NCBI GenBank assembly: GCA_018806915.1
Contig: JAGKQI010000050.1
Coordinates: 343,658-407,657, forward strand
Reading direction: 5' to 3'
Origin: Phytophthora colocasiae
Lineage: Eukaryota; Oomycota; Peronosporomycetes; Peronosporales; Peronosporaceae
Length of the DNA: 64,000 nucleotides
A program made the translations under genes and the position numbers. The notes beneath the pieces were generated by a model. The model did not search any database, was not told where the DNA came from, and was given only the letters and a program-made list of their open reading frames with translations. The first letter of the stretch is position 1. Every line of letters begins with the position of its first letter. Positions 7,860 through 15,879 of this stretch are shown in pieces.

Positions 7860-8333
7860 CTAAGGTCTTCGACCTCCAGTCGATCCATGGCTCGTGGCGC
7901 TCCAGCCACGCCATACCAAGGATGAGGTCGTACCTCGAATCCAGGTCCAAGACCAAGCAGCGTTCCACGCTGTCGAAGTCCAGGAACTTCAGCCGTAGGT
8001 CCATGGGGACCTTGGCTGCCGTGACACGGACGCCCGTCGCTAGACGGACAGTGACGGTGTCACCTCTTCGCGCTCGAAGCGCCTCAGCATATTGCTGACT
8101 ACCCTCAACGGTGGAGCGTCTGACGTAGTTGCCAGACGCTCCTGAATCGATCAACACGATCCACGGCTTCTCGAAGCCCTTCACGTCCACATGGACGACC
8201 AGCAAGCCCTGCTTGCTCACACGTTCCGTGTTCAAGAGCACGGAGCTCTTCGGGGCTGAGCCCCAGTGCCTCTCACGCACTGCAGAACTCAGTTCTTCCC
8301 CAGTAGACCGCCCCGCGTCTACTGGGAGCCGTC
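7840..8333 (-). CDS. Element A retropepsin (protease)
   Basis: Gypsy-type aspartic protease with catalytic Asp in VLIDSGASGNYV (near 8148) and the second-lobe signature DLILGMAWLERHEPWIDW. It is entered by -1 frameshift from gag: the protease frame is open from the slippery heptamer at 8334-8340, and the first residues after the shift are encoded by the hairpin. Translation from a separate start is not needed. The product would cut Gag-Pol into mature proteins. A 2-nt loss near 7851 ends the frame early in this copy; A copy 3 reads through. Confidence 0.88.
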
Positions 8334-8340
8334 GTTTCCC
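8299..8340 (-). promoter_or_regulatory. Putative -1 ribosomal frameshift signal, element A gag/pro
   Basis: In element orientation: heptamer GGGAAAC (8340-8334), in phase with the gag codons as G GGA AAC; a 7-nt spacer (8333-8327); then a perfect 10-bp stem (8326-8317 with 8308-8299) closing an 8-nt loop. The gag stop TAG (8321-8319) lies inside the stem. A -1 slip joins gag to the protease frame. Heptamer type, spacer length and frame all fit known -1 signals. Confidence 0.75.
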
Positions 8341-9285
8341 TGGGCAGAGCCCAAAGCGGGACCCGCGACAGGGTTGCGGCCATTCTGGCCGGCGCGCTCT
8401 TTGCGCAGAGGGCAGTTGGGCCTCAGGTGTGTGGGACTACCACGTGTAGCACCGACGAGTGCTCATACGCTGCACCGCAGCTCGTAGCTCGGCTACTTCA
8501 TCTTCAGCATAGCTGAGGTCCATGGGTTCGGGTCCCCGGACCCTGTGCTATTAGCACCGACCCTCGACAACTTAAAGTTGTGTTCAGCATTCAATGCCAC
8601 GCTAACAGCGTCCTCGAAGGTGCGAGGATTCTGACGGAATGCCTCCGTCCTGGCCACGCCAGCTCTCAGACCTTCCATGAAGATAGTCACAGTGACCACC
8701 TCAGGTAGAGGATCGGCAGCCATGCCGGCAATGAGCGTGCGCAGCTCTTGGACATAGTCCACCAGGTCCTTCTTGCCCTGTCGGCAAGCGAGGAAGCGTG
8801 ACCGCACGCGATACGCCTGGTTAGGTGGAGCAAATACTTGCGTAAGTTTGGCCTTAAGCTCACCCCAAGTGGAAGGCCATTTCTACCGACGTCCCAGACG
8901 TCAAGGCCCATTCTCGTGCTCGACCTTCGAGCTTAGAGATGGCGAACGCCACGCGTTGGCCTTCCAACTGGAGCATAGCGGCCCCCATGGCCATCTCGAC
9001 CTCTCGGGTCCACAATAGGAGGTTCTCTCCTTCGTGCCCGTGAAAGGTCTTCACGCTGAGCGTGACGGGCTTAGCTCTCGGAGCGGGATTAACTCCTTTA
9101 CATTCCGCTGAATGTGCTCAACGAGAGCGTTCTCGTACGAGGCAAATGCCTCCAGGCGCGCGTTGACGGCCTCCGGCCCTTGAGACGCAAGGTGCGCCAT
9201 ACCTTCAGGGCTCAGCAAGGACGTAAGCTTGTTAAGCTGTGTCCCGCTGACTCGGAGTCAAGTGAGCGTATGCTTCTGGCTCCAT
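8319..9285 (-). pseudogene. Element A gag (frameshifted)
   Basis: Gag forms the virus-like particle and binds the genomic RNA. The chosen start is the ATG at 9285-9283, 58 bp inside the 5' LTR (peptide MEPEAYAHLTPSQRD, seen in both copies). A retrotransposon-gag capsid segment follows (around [16 protein letters not shown] and VDYVQELRTLIAGM), then a CCHC zinc knuckle (CYTCGSPTHLRPNC pattern, readable in copy 3). In this copy small indels break the frame near 9225 and 8885, and a 2-nt loss near 8443 destroys the knuckle frame. It ends at TAG 8321-8319 in the frameshift hairpin. Confidence 0.8.
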
Positions 9286-9328
9286 TCTCACAGAGAAACA
9301 GTCTTCAACTCAGGAGTTGGATTGACTA

Positions 9329-9340
9329 CTAGTGCTACCA
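9329..9340 (-). other. Element A primer-binding site
   Basis: In element orientation TGGTAGCACTAG, two nucleotides inside the 5' LTR. TGGTAGCA matches the complement of the 3' end of eukaryotic initiator tRNA-Met (…TGCTACCA). It does not match the local tRNA-Ala (…TTCTCCACCA). Confidence 0.7.
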
Positions 9341-9342
9341 GA

Positions 9343-9754
9343 TGCAGCGGGGCTGCGTAGGTGTGCACGGCACAGAGGAAGTTGGGTTGACTCGTAGAGT
9401 CCTGCTTGCAAGGCACTAGCCTTCGGTTCTATACAAGAACCAAGTAGTCCACTAAATACGGGACTCTCACAATCAGTGTCCCTATAATAAAGGAACTAAC
9501 ACTAATTATGTAAAATGCAAACTGATTTTTATTTATTTTATTGCCCTAATCCTGAATGTAACGGATTTAGTATCTAACATACTAAATCCTAATCAAATGT
9601 AATGTGTGGCTCTGAGCTAACAGCCAGCAACTGGCTACATATGTGACGTGTGAGAAACACTATGTGTTGTACACGGATCTGTGACTTGTGACCTGGATGG
9701 TGTATACCACACCTATTGTAGCCAAGGCGCGCAGCGCCGTGTAACCCCGTTACA
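9343..9754 (-). repeat. Element A 5' LTR, copy 1
   Basis: 412 bp, identical by eye to the 3' LTR. It should hold the element promoter; I cannot place a TATA box or start site with confidence. The distal end is followed by the target duplication AAGAG at 9755-9759. Confidence 0.95.
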
Positions 9755-9759
9755 AAGAG

Positions 9760-9937
9760 AGTTCGCTCTCTTCGACATCACGTTCAGGATGACAAGGTTT
9801 GGCTTGTCATCTTGCAGCTTACAGCGAGAAACCTTCTCGCTGGGGGCAGCAGTCCTCATCGTCGCGTGTCCAAGCTCGACACGCGAGACTGCATCACCAG
9901 TAGGACGCCCCGCGCCTACTGGTCCTTGGCGTTTTTT
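9760..9937 (-). pseudogene. Element B protease, N-terminal part (copy 1)
   Basis: The -1-frame continuation from B gag, starting at the slippery site (9937) and running through the hairpin to the point where element A is inserted. It continues in 1546-1874. In undisturbed copy 2 the two parts are contiguous. Confidence 0.75.
9896..9937 (-). promoter_or_regulatory. Putative -1 ribosomal frameshift signal, element B gag/pro
   Basis: In element orientation: heptamer AAAAAAC (9937-9931), read as A AAA AAC in the gag frame; a 7-nt spacer; then a perfect 9-bp stem ACCAGTAGG/CCTACTGGT (9923-9915 with 9904-9896) with a 10-nt loop. The gag stop TAG (9918-9916) is inside the stem, as in element A. The same layout is present in copy 2 (14822-14863). 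In copy 3 the A run is one base short. Confidence 0.8.
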
Positions 9938-10902
9938 GAACGCCCGCCCGCTGTGCACTCGCGTGCATAGTGACCGATGTTACTACACTTGTAACATCGA
10001 ACCTTGCCGTATCTACGCTGCTGTTGACCAGCAGTCGTAGCACTCGAGAGGTCCATAGGTTCCGGACCTCCCGTTTTCACAACAGGACGCGCCGGCTTCG
10101 GCGCGTTCGCATGGAGTTTAGCTTGACGCCGGCTAAACTCCTCTTGCATTGCAAGGCTGATCGCCTCCTCGAGAGTATTCGGATACTCTCGGAAGAGATA
10201 TGTTTTGACGGGACCATCTCTTAGTCCCTTCATGAACGTGACGACCTTGGTCGCCTCGTCGATCGGGTTGGCCACTATGTTCGATACCAAGTATCGAGCA
10301 CGCTGGGCAAAGGTGTGAACATCATCCTTGCCCTGCTGCAGATCGAGAAACTCCGCTCTCGATCTGAACTCGTTCTTCGGAGGCTCAAACGCAAGCTTGA
10401 GTTCCTCCTTGAACACCTCGTACGTGCTGAAGCACGTAGGATCCGAGAGTCGGCGCCCATAGGCCCAACTCCTCGCACGTCCGCCAAGACATGACATGGC
10501 GAACGCGACCTTCGACATCGGATCGACGATACGTCGAGCCGCAACGGCTGTGTCGAGTTCGACAAGCCACCGAAGGAGGGTCTCGTCCTCCTTCCCCGTG
10601 TAGGTACTCACGTGGAGTTTCAACGACTCCACGCGTGGCTTAGGGGAAGCCACCGAGGCAGCAACATCTCGTTGCTCCTTAACAATGTACCCCAGAGCAA
10701 CACCGTGTTGCTCTGTCGGCGATAGCGTACGAAGCATCGTAGCTACCGCTGCCTCTCCAATGACTTGTGAAAGTCTTTGGAGAGCTTCCCACTCTGGATC
10801 AGACAGGTGGGCGCAGTCCGTGCGCGTCACGGACATTTGAGGGGTCCCAGTGGATCCCTCATCCATTGGGGAGTTCTCTACCCCGCGTTCATATGACTCC
10901 AT
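9916..10902 (-). CDS. Element B gag (328 aa, intact in copy 1)
   Basis: Structural capsid/nucleocapsid protein of element B. The ATG at 10902 is about 50 bp inside the LTR and opens MESYERGVENS. Residues about 110-270 carry a retrotransposon-gag domain (AFAMSCLGGRARSWAYG, FRSRAEFLDLQQGKDDVHTFA and NTLEEAISLAMQEEF segments). A CCHC zinc knuckle follows at about 303-316 (CYKCSNIGHYAREC). The frame ends at TAG 9918-9916 inside the frameshift hairpin. The length is usual for gypsy gag. It is the best-preserved B gag of the three, but no RT or integrase remains in cis, so any activity would need another element. Confidence 0.9.
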   Translation of the reverse strand: MESYERGVENSPMDEGSTGTPQMSVTRTDCAHLSDPEWEALQRLSQVIGEAAVATMLRTLSPTEQHGVALGYIVKEQRDVAASVASPKPRVESLKLHVSTYTGKEDETLLRWLVELDTAVAARRIVDPMSKVAFAMSCLGGRARSWAYGRRLSDPTCFSTYEVFKEELKLAFEPPKNEFRSRAEFLDLQQGKDDVHTFAQRARYLVSNIVANPIDEATKVVTFMKGLRDGPVKTYLFREYPNTLEEAISLAMQEEFSRRQAKLHANAPKPARPVVKTGGPEPMDLSSATTAGQQQRRYGKVRCYKCSNIGHYARECTAGGRSKNAKDQ

Positions 10903-10937
10903 ACGAACGAACAGCAGTCGGTCGTGGGACGGACTAC

Positions 10938-10949
10938 AAAGTGCTACCA
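10938..10949 (-). other. Element B primer-binding site (copy 1)
   Basis: In element orientation TGGTAGCACTTT, two nucleotides after the LTR. It shares TGGTAGCAC with element A and matches the initiator tRNA-Met 3' end. Confidence 0.7.
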
Positions 10950-11004
10950 GGTGTAATGGGTCTACCTAGACCTATTAGATGGCGTACACGTGCGCTTACG
11001 TGTA

Positions 11005-11257
11005 CACTCCGCGCCAGGATAGATCGGCCACCCACGTTGCTGGCCGTAACTCAGTCAATTTTAGGAGTTGGAGCCTGCTATTTAGATATGTTTTGCAGCT
11101 ATTTTTGACTAAAGCGGTGTTTGTGCTAACGAGCTGGATATTGCAATTCATCGGGTGGCTAGCATACAGAGGAGCACTTTTGGCACCACGACAGGTTAGA
11201 TCGGCCGCCAACACAATACAAATCTCAAATCAAATGTGACTAAATGATTGCATATCA
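11005..11257 (+). repeat. Left terminal inverted repeat of the Tc1-like element
   Basis: 253 bp starting CACTCCGCGCCAGG. Long compared with the 20-100 bp usual for mariner-type elements, though elements with TIRs of several hundred bp are known. Confidence 0.93.
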
Positions 11258-11302
11258 AAAGAGTCGATAAAGACGAGTGGTCTGTATTGGTGCTTACTTG
11301 GC

Positions 11303-12033
11303 AAGATACCACGCAAGAAAAAGCCCCACCAACCCCAGAAGAAGCCCCGCCTCACTGATAATGAGCGGGGTAGAATTCAAGGCCTTCGGGAAGCGGGTGT
11401 GAGCGCTCGTAACACTGCACTGCTGACCTCCCGCAGTCGAGACACCGTCGCCCGTGTTGTTGCCCCAGCTCCCACTGCGAAACAAAAGCGCCCAGGCCCC
11501 CACCTTATCTAACGGATCGTGAAACGCGGCGCCTAGTGCGCGAAGCGTCCAGGAGCAACCTCTCTGCCGCCAAGCTCAAGGCCGAGCTGAAACTCTCCGT
11601 CTCCGTGCGCACCATACAGCGTACCCTTTCCAGGGTAGACTGGATGGTGTACACAAAGATGGAGAACACGTTGCCATTGAAACCGGAGGACATGGCCGCT
11701 CGTAAGGCGTGGGCTCGCACCATGCTAGTGCGGAAAGATAACTCAAGCATTCACGTCTCCAAGCAAACTAAGGTTTTTACGGAGCAAGCTGTAGATGTTC
11801 TAGATTGGCCATCAAAGTCACCGGATTTTAATCCCATAGAAAATATGTGGTCTATTATGAGTAGGACGGTCTATAATAATGGAAAACAGTATGAGGGTGT
11901 AGCAGATTTAACTGTTGCGCTCTTTGAGGCATGGGAATCAATCCCATTAGCTCTACTAAAGTCCCTTATCGAGTCGTTGCCACGTCGATGCGTAGAAGTA
12001 GTTGATAGGAACGGAAACAGGACTCACTATTGA
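11303..12033 (+). pseudogene. Tc1-like transposase remnant
   Basis: Cut-and-paste transposase of the DDE superfamily. The N-terminal helix-turn-helix region (LTDNERGRIQGLREAG) ends in a stop after a single-base loss in the C run near 11490. The second frame (from about 11500) continues with the second DNA-binding domain (VSVRTIQRTL). After KAWARTML the part that should carry the first catalytic Asp is missing, and the sequence resumes at DNSSIHVS (second Asp) and SPDFNPIENMW (catalytic Glu; 33 residues between by my count, against 34 in typical Tc1). The stop codon lies at the edge of the right TIR. Inactive; the ends may still be mobilised in trans. Confidence 0.85.
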
Positions 12034-12283
12034 TATGCAATCATTTAGTCACATTTGATTTGAGATTTGTATTGTGTTGGCGGCCGATCTAACCTGTCGT
12101 GGTGCCAAAAGTGCTCCTCTGTATGCTAGCCACCCGATGAATTGCAATATCCAGCTCGTTAGCACAAACACCGCTTTAGTCAAAAATAGCTGCAAAACAT
12201 ATCTAAATAGCAGGCTCCAACTCCTAAAATTGACTGAGTTACGGCCAGCAACGTGGGTGGCCGATCTATCCTGGCGCGGAGTG
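12031..12283 (+). repeat. Right terminal inverted repeat of the Tc1-like element
   Basis: 253 bp, reverse complement of 11005-11257, ending GGCGCGGAGTG before the duplicated TA. Confidence 0.93.
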
Positions 12284-12856
12284 TATGAGGAAGCGTGCAA
12301 TTAGAATAGACTTAATTTAAGTATACTTATTTAAATAAGTATAATTAAATCAAATATAACTAATTTAAACTGCAAAATACCGTAAAATGAGAACTGTTAT
12401 TGAATTTGGCATAAGCCAATTATGGACCTCCTAAAACTGATTGTTATCTATTTCTAAAGGGTCTGCCAACGTGTGGTTGGCAGAAACTCTGCTCAGTGAT
12501 TGGTAGAAATCCGTTACTTTCTACCAATAATATGCACAAATGCACACGAACCATCCAATAATGAGGTTCGCCCATGTATCCTTTGGTGTGTACAGCACAC
12601 CAAGGTCTGAGGCCCATTTCCAACCTCTAACAGTTATCCTAACTGTTAGAGTTACAAGTGGTACAACCACTTGTACGTGTAACCCCGTTACAGTTTGAGG
12701 TTTTGTGGGTTGCTGGGTTTGTGTGTTGCTGGGTTTGTGTGTTGCTGGGTTTGTGTGTTGCTGGTTTTGTGTGTGTTTGTGGGTTTGTGGTGTGTGTGTT
12801 GAATGTGTGTTGGTGCCAATGTTTGTGTGGCGGTAGGGTGCGTAGTTTGTTGTCAT

Positions 12857-12929
12857 GGGGATGTAGCTCAAATGGTAGAGCGCTCGCTTAGCATGCGAGA
12901 GGTACAGGGATCGATACCCTGCTTCTCCA
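12857..12929 (+). tRNA. tRNA-Ala(AGC), copy 4
   Basis: Consensus sequence. Spacer allele A; next copy 542 bp on. Confidence 0.98.
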
Positions 12930-13398
12930 CTGAATCTGTTACTGTGATAACATCAGTTGACATTAGCACTTTCCCAAATGTGCACTTCGCGGTTCATCTG
13001 CGAGCTCCGCTGACCTTGAGTAACACTTTTCTTTCTTTTCTTTTCATCTTGCGTGTCGTCTGTGTATGTCGTCGCGACGCTTTTGTTGCGTTCTGTGGCC
13101 TTGTGTCTCTATCTCGGCTTTCCTTACACTCGCTATTCACTGCTGCACCTGGCTTCGCGGTCTTGGCGGAGTCTTGGCCGTCGTGGCCTTGGTGCCGTTT
13201 CGGCTCACCTGGTTTTGAGGTTTTGTGTGTTGCTGGGTTTGTGTGTTGCTGGTTTTGTGTGTGTTGCTGGTTTTGTGTGTGTTGCTGGTTTTGTGTGTGT
13301 TGCTGGTTTTGTGTGTGTTTGTGTGTTTGTGGTGTGTGTGTTGAATGTGTGTTGGTGTCAATGTTTGTCTGGCGGTAGGGTGCGTAGTTTGTTGTCAT

Positions 13399-13471
13399 GG
13401 GGATGTAGCTCAAATGGTAGAGCGCTCGCTTAGCATGCGAGAGGTACAGGGATCGATACTCTGCTTCTCCA
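13399..13471 (+). tRNA. tRNA-Ala(AGC), copy 5
   Basis: One change: C62 to T in the T stem, giving a G52-U62 wobble, so the fold is kept, but the 3' edge of the B box is altered. Spacer allele G with the GTGTATATCG variant shared by units 14 and 16. Next copy 504 bp on. Confidence 0.9.
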
Positions 13472-13902
13472 CTGAATCTGTTACTGTGATAACATCAGTT
13501 GACGTTAGCACTTTCCCAAATGTGCACTTCGCGGTTCATCTGCGAGCTCCGCTGACCTTGAGTAACACTTTTCTTTCTTTTCTTTTCATCTTGCGTGTCG
13601 TCTGTGTATATCGTCGCGACGCTTTTGTTGCGTTCTGTGGCCTTGTGTCTCTGTCTCGGCTTTCCTTACACTCGCTATTCACTGCTGCACCTGGCTTCGC
13701 GGTCTTGGCGGAGTCTTGGCCGTCGTGGCCTTGGTGCCGTTTCGGCTCACCTGGTTTTGAGGTTTTGTGTGTTACTGGGTTTGTGTGTTGCTGGGTTTGT
13801 GTGTTGCTGGTTTTGTGTGTGTTTGTGTGTTTGTGGTGTGTGTGTTGAATGTGTGTTGGTGTCAATGTTTGTGTGGCGGTAGGGTGCGTAGTTTGTTGTC
13901 AT

Positions 13903-13975
13903 GGGGATGTAGCTCAAATGGTAGAGCGCTCGCTTAGCATGCGAGAGGTACAGGGATCGATACCCTGCTTCTCCA
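13903..13975 (+). tRNA. tRNA-Ala(AGC), copy 6
   Basis: Consensus sequence. Spacer allele G. The GCCGTTTCGGCT segment is deleted from its spacer near 14241. Its G/T tract is interrupted by B copy 2. Confidence 0.98.
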
Positions 13976-14351
13976 CTGAATCTGTTACTGTGATAACATC
14001 AGTTGACATTAGCACTTTCCCAAATGTGCACTTCGCGGTTCATCTGCGAGCTCCGCTGACCTTGAGTAACACTTTTCTTTCTTTTCTTTTCATCTTGCGT
14101 GTCGTCTGTGTATGTCGTCGCGACGCTTTTGTTGCGTTCTGTGGCCTTGTGTCTCTGTCTCGGCTTTCCTTACACTCGCTATTCACTGCTGCACCTGGCT
14201 TCGCGGTCTTGGCGGAGTCTTGGCCGTCGTGGTCTTGGTGCCACCTGGTTTTGAGGTTTTGTGTGTTCCTGGGTTTGTGTGTTGCTGGGTTTGTGTGTTG
14301 CTGGTTTTGTGGGTTGCTGGGTTTGTGTGTTGCTGATTTTGTGGTTTTGTG

Positions 14352-14884
14352 CCATCGCTCTCTGTCGCGCATGTGTTGTTGAAGCGTACGAGCGTACGCT
14401 TCTCCCAGTTGATCACCGGGTCATGCCGTGCAAGCCACGGCATGCCTAATACCAAGTCGAACTTATCGTCTAGATCCAAGACGATAAGATCTTCTACAAA
14501 CGTCCTTCGTTTGTAAGAGAAGCGCACACGGACTACGCGCTTCTCAGTCCTCACGGTGGCACCTGTTGCCAACCGCACCTCCAACACGCCGCGAGGCGTG
14601 TCGGCCTCTTCGAAGTCAAGCCTTCGAAGGCTTCCCTGTCGAACAAAGTTGTTCGACGCGCCCGAGTCCACTAGGGCACGAAGAGAGTTCGCTCTCTTCG
14701 ACATCACGTTCAGGATGACAAGGTTTGGCTTGTCATCTTGCAGCTTACAGCGAGAAACCTTCTCGCTGGGGGCAGCAGTCCTCATCGTCGCGTGTCCAAG
14801 CTCGACACGCGAGACTGCATCACCAGTAGGACGCCCCGCGCCTACTGGTCCTTGGCGTTTTTTGAACGCCCGCCCGCTGTGCAC
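14352..14884 (-). pseudogene. Element B protease (copy 2, uninterrupted)
   Basis: One continuous minus-strand frame covers the protease N-terminus and the catalytic LVDSGAS and DLVLGMPWL segments until it runs into the array at 14352. Without downstream pol this is a truncated Pol fragment. The frame includes the slippery site (14857-14863), consistent with entry by -1 frameshift. Confidence 0.85.
14822..14863 (-). promoter_or_regulatory. Frameshift signal, element B copy 2
   Basis: Same heptamer (14863-14857), 7-nt spacer and 9-bp stem (14849-14841 with 14830-14822) as copy 1, without any change. Confidence 0.75.
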
Positions 14885-15830
14885 TCGCGTGCATAGTGAC
14901 CGATGTTACTACACTTGTAACATCGAACCTTGCCGTATCTACGCTGCTGTTGACCAGCAGTCGTAGCACTCGAAGGTCCATAGGTTCCGGACCTCCCGTT
15001 TTCCACAACAGGACGCGCCGGCTTCCGGCGCGTTTCGCATGGAGTTTAGCTTGACGCCGGCTAAACTCTTCTTGCATCGCAAGGCTGATCGCCTCCTCGA
15101 GAGTATTCAGATACGCTCGGAAGAGATATGTCTTGACGGGACCATCTTTTAGTCCCTTCATGAACGTGACGATCTTGGCCGCCTCGTCGACCGGGTTAGC
15201 CACTATGTTCGATACCATGTATCGAGCACGTTGGGCAAAGGTGTGAACATCATCCTTGCCCTGCTGCAGATCGAGAAACTCCGCTCTCGATCTGAACTCG
15301 TTCTTCGGAGGCTCAAACGCAAGCTTGAGTTCCTCCTTGAACACCTCGTACGTGCTGAAGCACGTTGGATCCGAGAGTCGGCGCCCATAGGCCCAACTCC
15401 TCGCACGTCCGCCAAGACATGACATGGCGAACGCGACCTTCGACATCGGATCGACGATACGTCGAGCCGCAACGGCTGTGTCGAGTTCGACAAGCCACCG
15501 AAGTAGGGTCTCGACCTCCTTCCCCGTGTAGGTACTCACGTTGAGTTTCAAGGACTTCACGCGTGGCTTAGGGGAAGCCACCGAGGCAGCAACATCTCGT
15601 TGCTCCTTAACAATGTACCCCAGAGCAACACCGTGTTGCTCTGTCGGCGATAGCGTACGAAGCATCGTAGCTACCGCTGCCTCTCCAATGACTTGTGAAA
15701 GTCTTTGGAGAGCTTCCCACTCTGGATCAGACAGGTGGGCGCAGTCCGTGCGCGTCACGGACATTTGAGGGGTCCCAGTGGATCCCTCATCCATTGGGGA
15801 GTTCTCTACCCCGCGTTCATATGACTCCAT
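14841..15830 (-). pseudogene. Element B gag (copy 2)
   Basis: Same protein as in copy 1 up to the region before the zinc knuckle. There, one-base insertions near 15002, 15025 and 15034 and a 2-nt loss near 14973 push the knuckle out of frame, so the open frame ends instead at 14820 with an unrelated tail. The downstream end given is the ancestral stop position. Confidence 0.8.
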
Positions 15831-15865
15831 ACGAACGAACAGCAGTCGGTCGTGGGACGGACTAC

Positions 15866-15877
15866 AAAGTGCTACCA
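15866..15877 (-). other. Element B primer-binding site (copy 2)
   Basis: TGGTAGCACTTT in element orientation, as in copy 1, two nucleotides from the LTR. Confidence 0.65.
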
Positions 15878-15879
15878 GG

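Larger units (their letters stand above)
1880..9754 (-). mobile_element. Ty3/gypsy chromovirus-type element A, copy 1 (structurally complete)
   Basis: A 7,875-bp element inserted in B's protease. Both LTRs are 412 bp and look identical, which implies recent insertion. They begin TG and end CA in element orientation. The 5-bp target duplication AAGAG lies at 1875-1879 and 9755-9759; the empty site is visible in B copy 2 at 14681-14685. Order in element orientation: 5' LTR, PBS, gag, protease, linker, RT, RNase H, integrase, chromodomain, a 1.3-kb 3' region, polypurine tract, 3' LTR. Several small indels break gag and pol, so this copy is probably not autonomous as read. Confidence 0.95.
11005..12283 (+). 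mobile_element. Tc1/mariner-type element with 253-bp terminal inverted repeats
   Basis: A 1,279-bp insertion in the B LTR. The target dinucleotide TA is duplicated (11003-11004 and 12284-12285); the uninterrupted sequence is seen in B copies 2 (near 15932) and 3 (near 26908). The terminal inverted repeats 11005-11257 and 12031-12283 look perfectly complementary along their whole length. The 773-bp interior holds a decayed transposase. Present only in B copy 1, so it inserted after the copies separated, or was lost from the others without trace. Confidence 0.93.
1546..12692 (-). mobile_element. Ty3/gypsy element B, copy 1 (3'-truncated; hosts element A and a Tc1-like element)
   Basis: Transcribed right to left: 5' LTR 10952-12692 (460 bp once the Tc1-like insert is removed), primer-binding site, gag, then protease. 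Protease is split by element A (1880-9754). B ends just after protease, where the array's G/T tract begins; RT, RNase H, integrase and the 3' LTR are missing. The left junction (about 1529-1545) is the same in copies 2 and 3, so the truncation predates their duplication. The right flank starts GTTTGAGG and continues into a normal G/T tract. With the left end lost, no B target-site duplication can be checked. Confidence 0.9.
10952..12692 (-). repeat. Element B LTR, copy 1 (interrupted by the Tc1-like element)
   Basis: 460 bp of LTR split at TA 11003-11004 and 12284-12285 by a 1,279-bp insertion. The ends are TG/CA, and the outer end again reads TGTAACGGGGTTACA in element orientation, as in A. 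It is A/T-rich in the middle and is a chain of inverted repeats, including a perfect 22-bp palindrome (12322-12343) and 9- to 11-bp stems at 12500-12526, 12627-12651 and 12653-12675 (approximate limits). Confidence 0.9.
12693..14351 (+). repeat. tRNA-Ala tandem array, block II (3 units)
   Basis: tRNA starts at 12857, 13399 and 13903. Opens with a partial G/T tract containing three GGGTTTGTGTGTTGCT monomers and the private variant GGTGCC near 12812. The same partial unit with the same variant follows B copy 3 (27317-27480), showing that the flanks were duplicated with the insert. Units 4 and 5 resemble units 13 and 14 in spacing (542) and private variants. Confidence 0.95.

Noticed and set aside
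11294..11503. Minus-strand frame inside the Tc1-like element
   Set aside because: It is antisense to the transposase DNA-binding domain and has no motif of its own.
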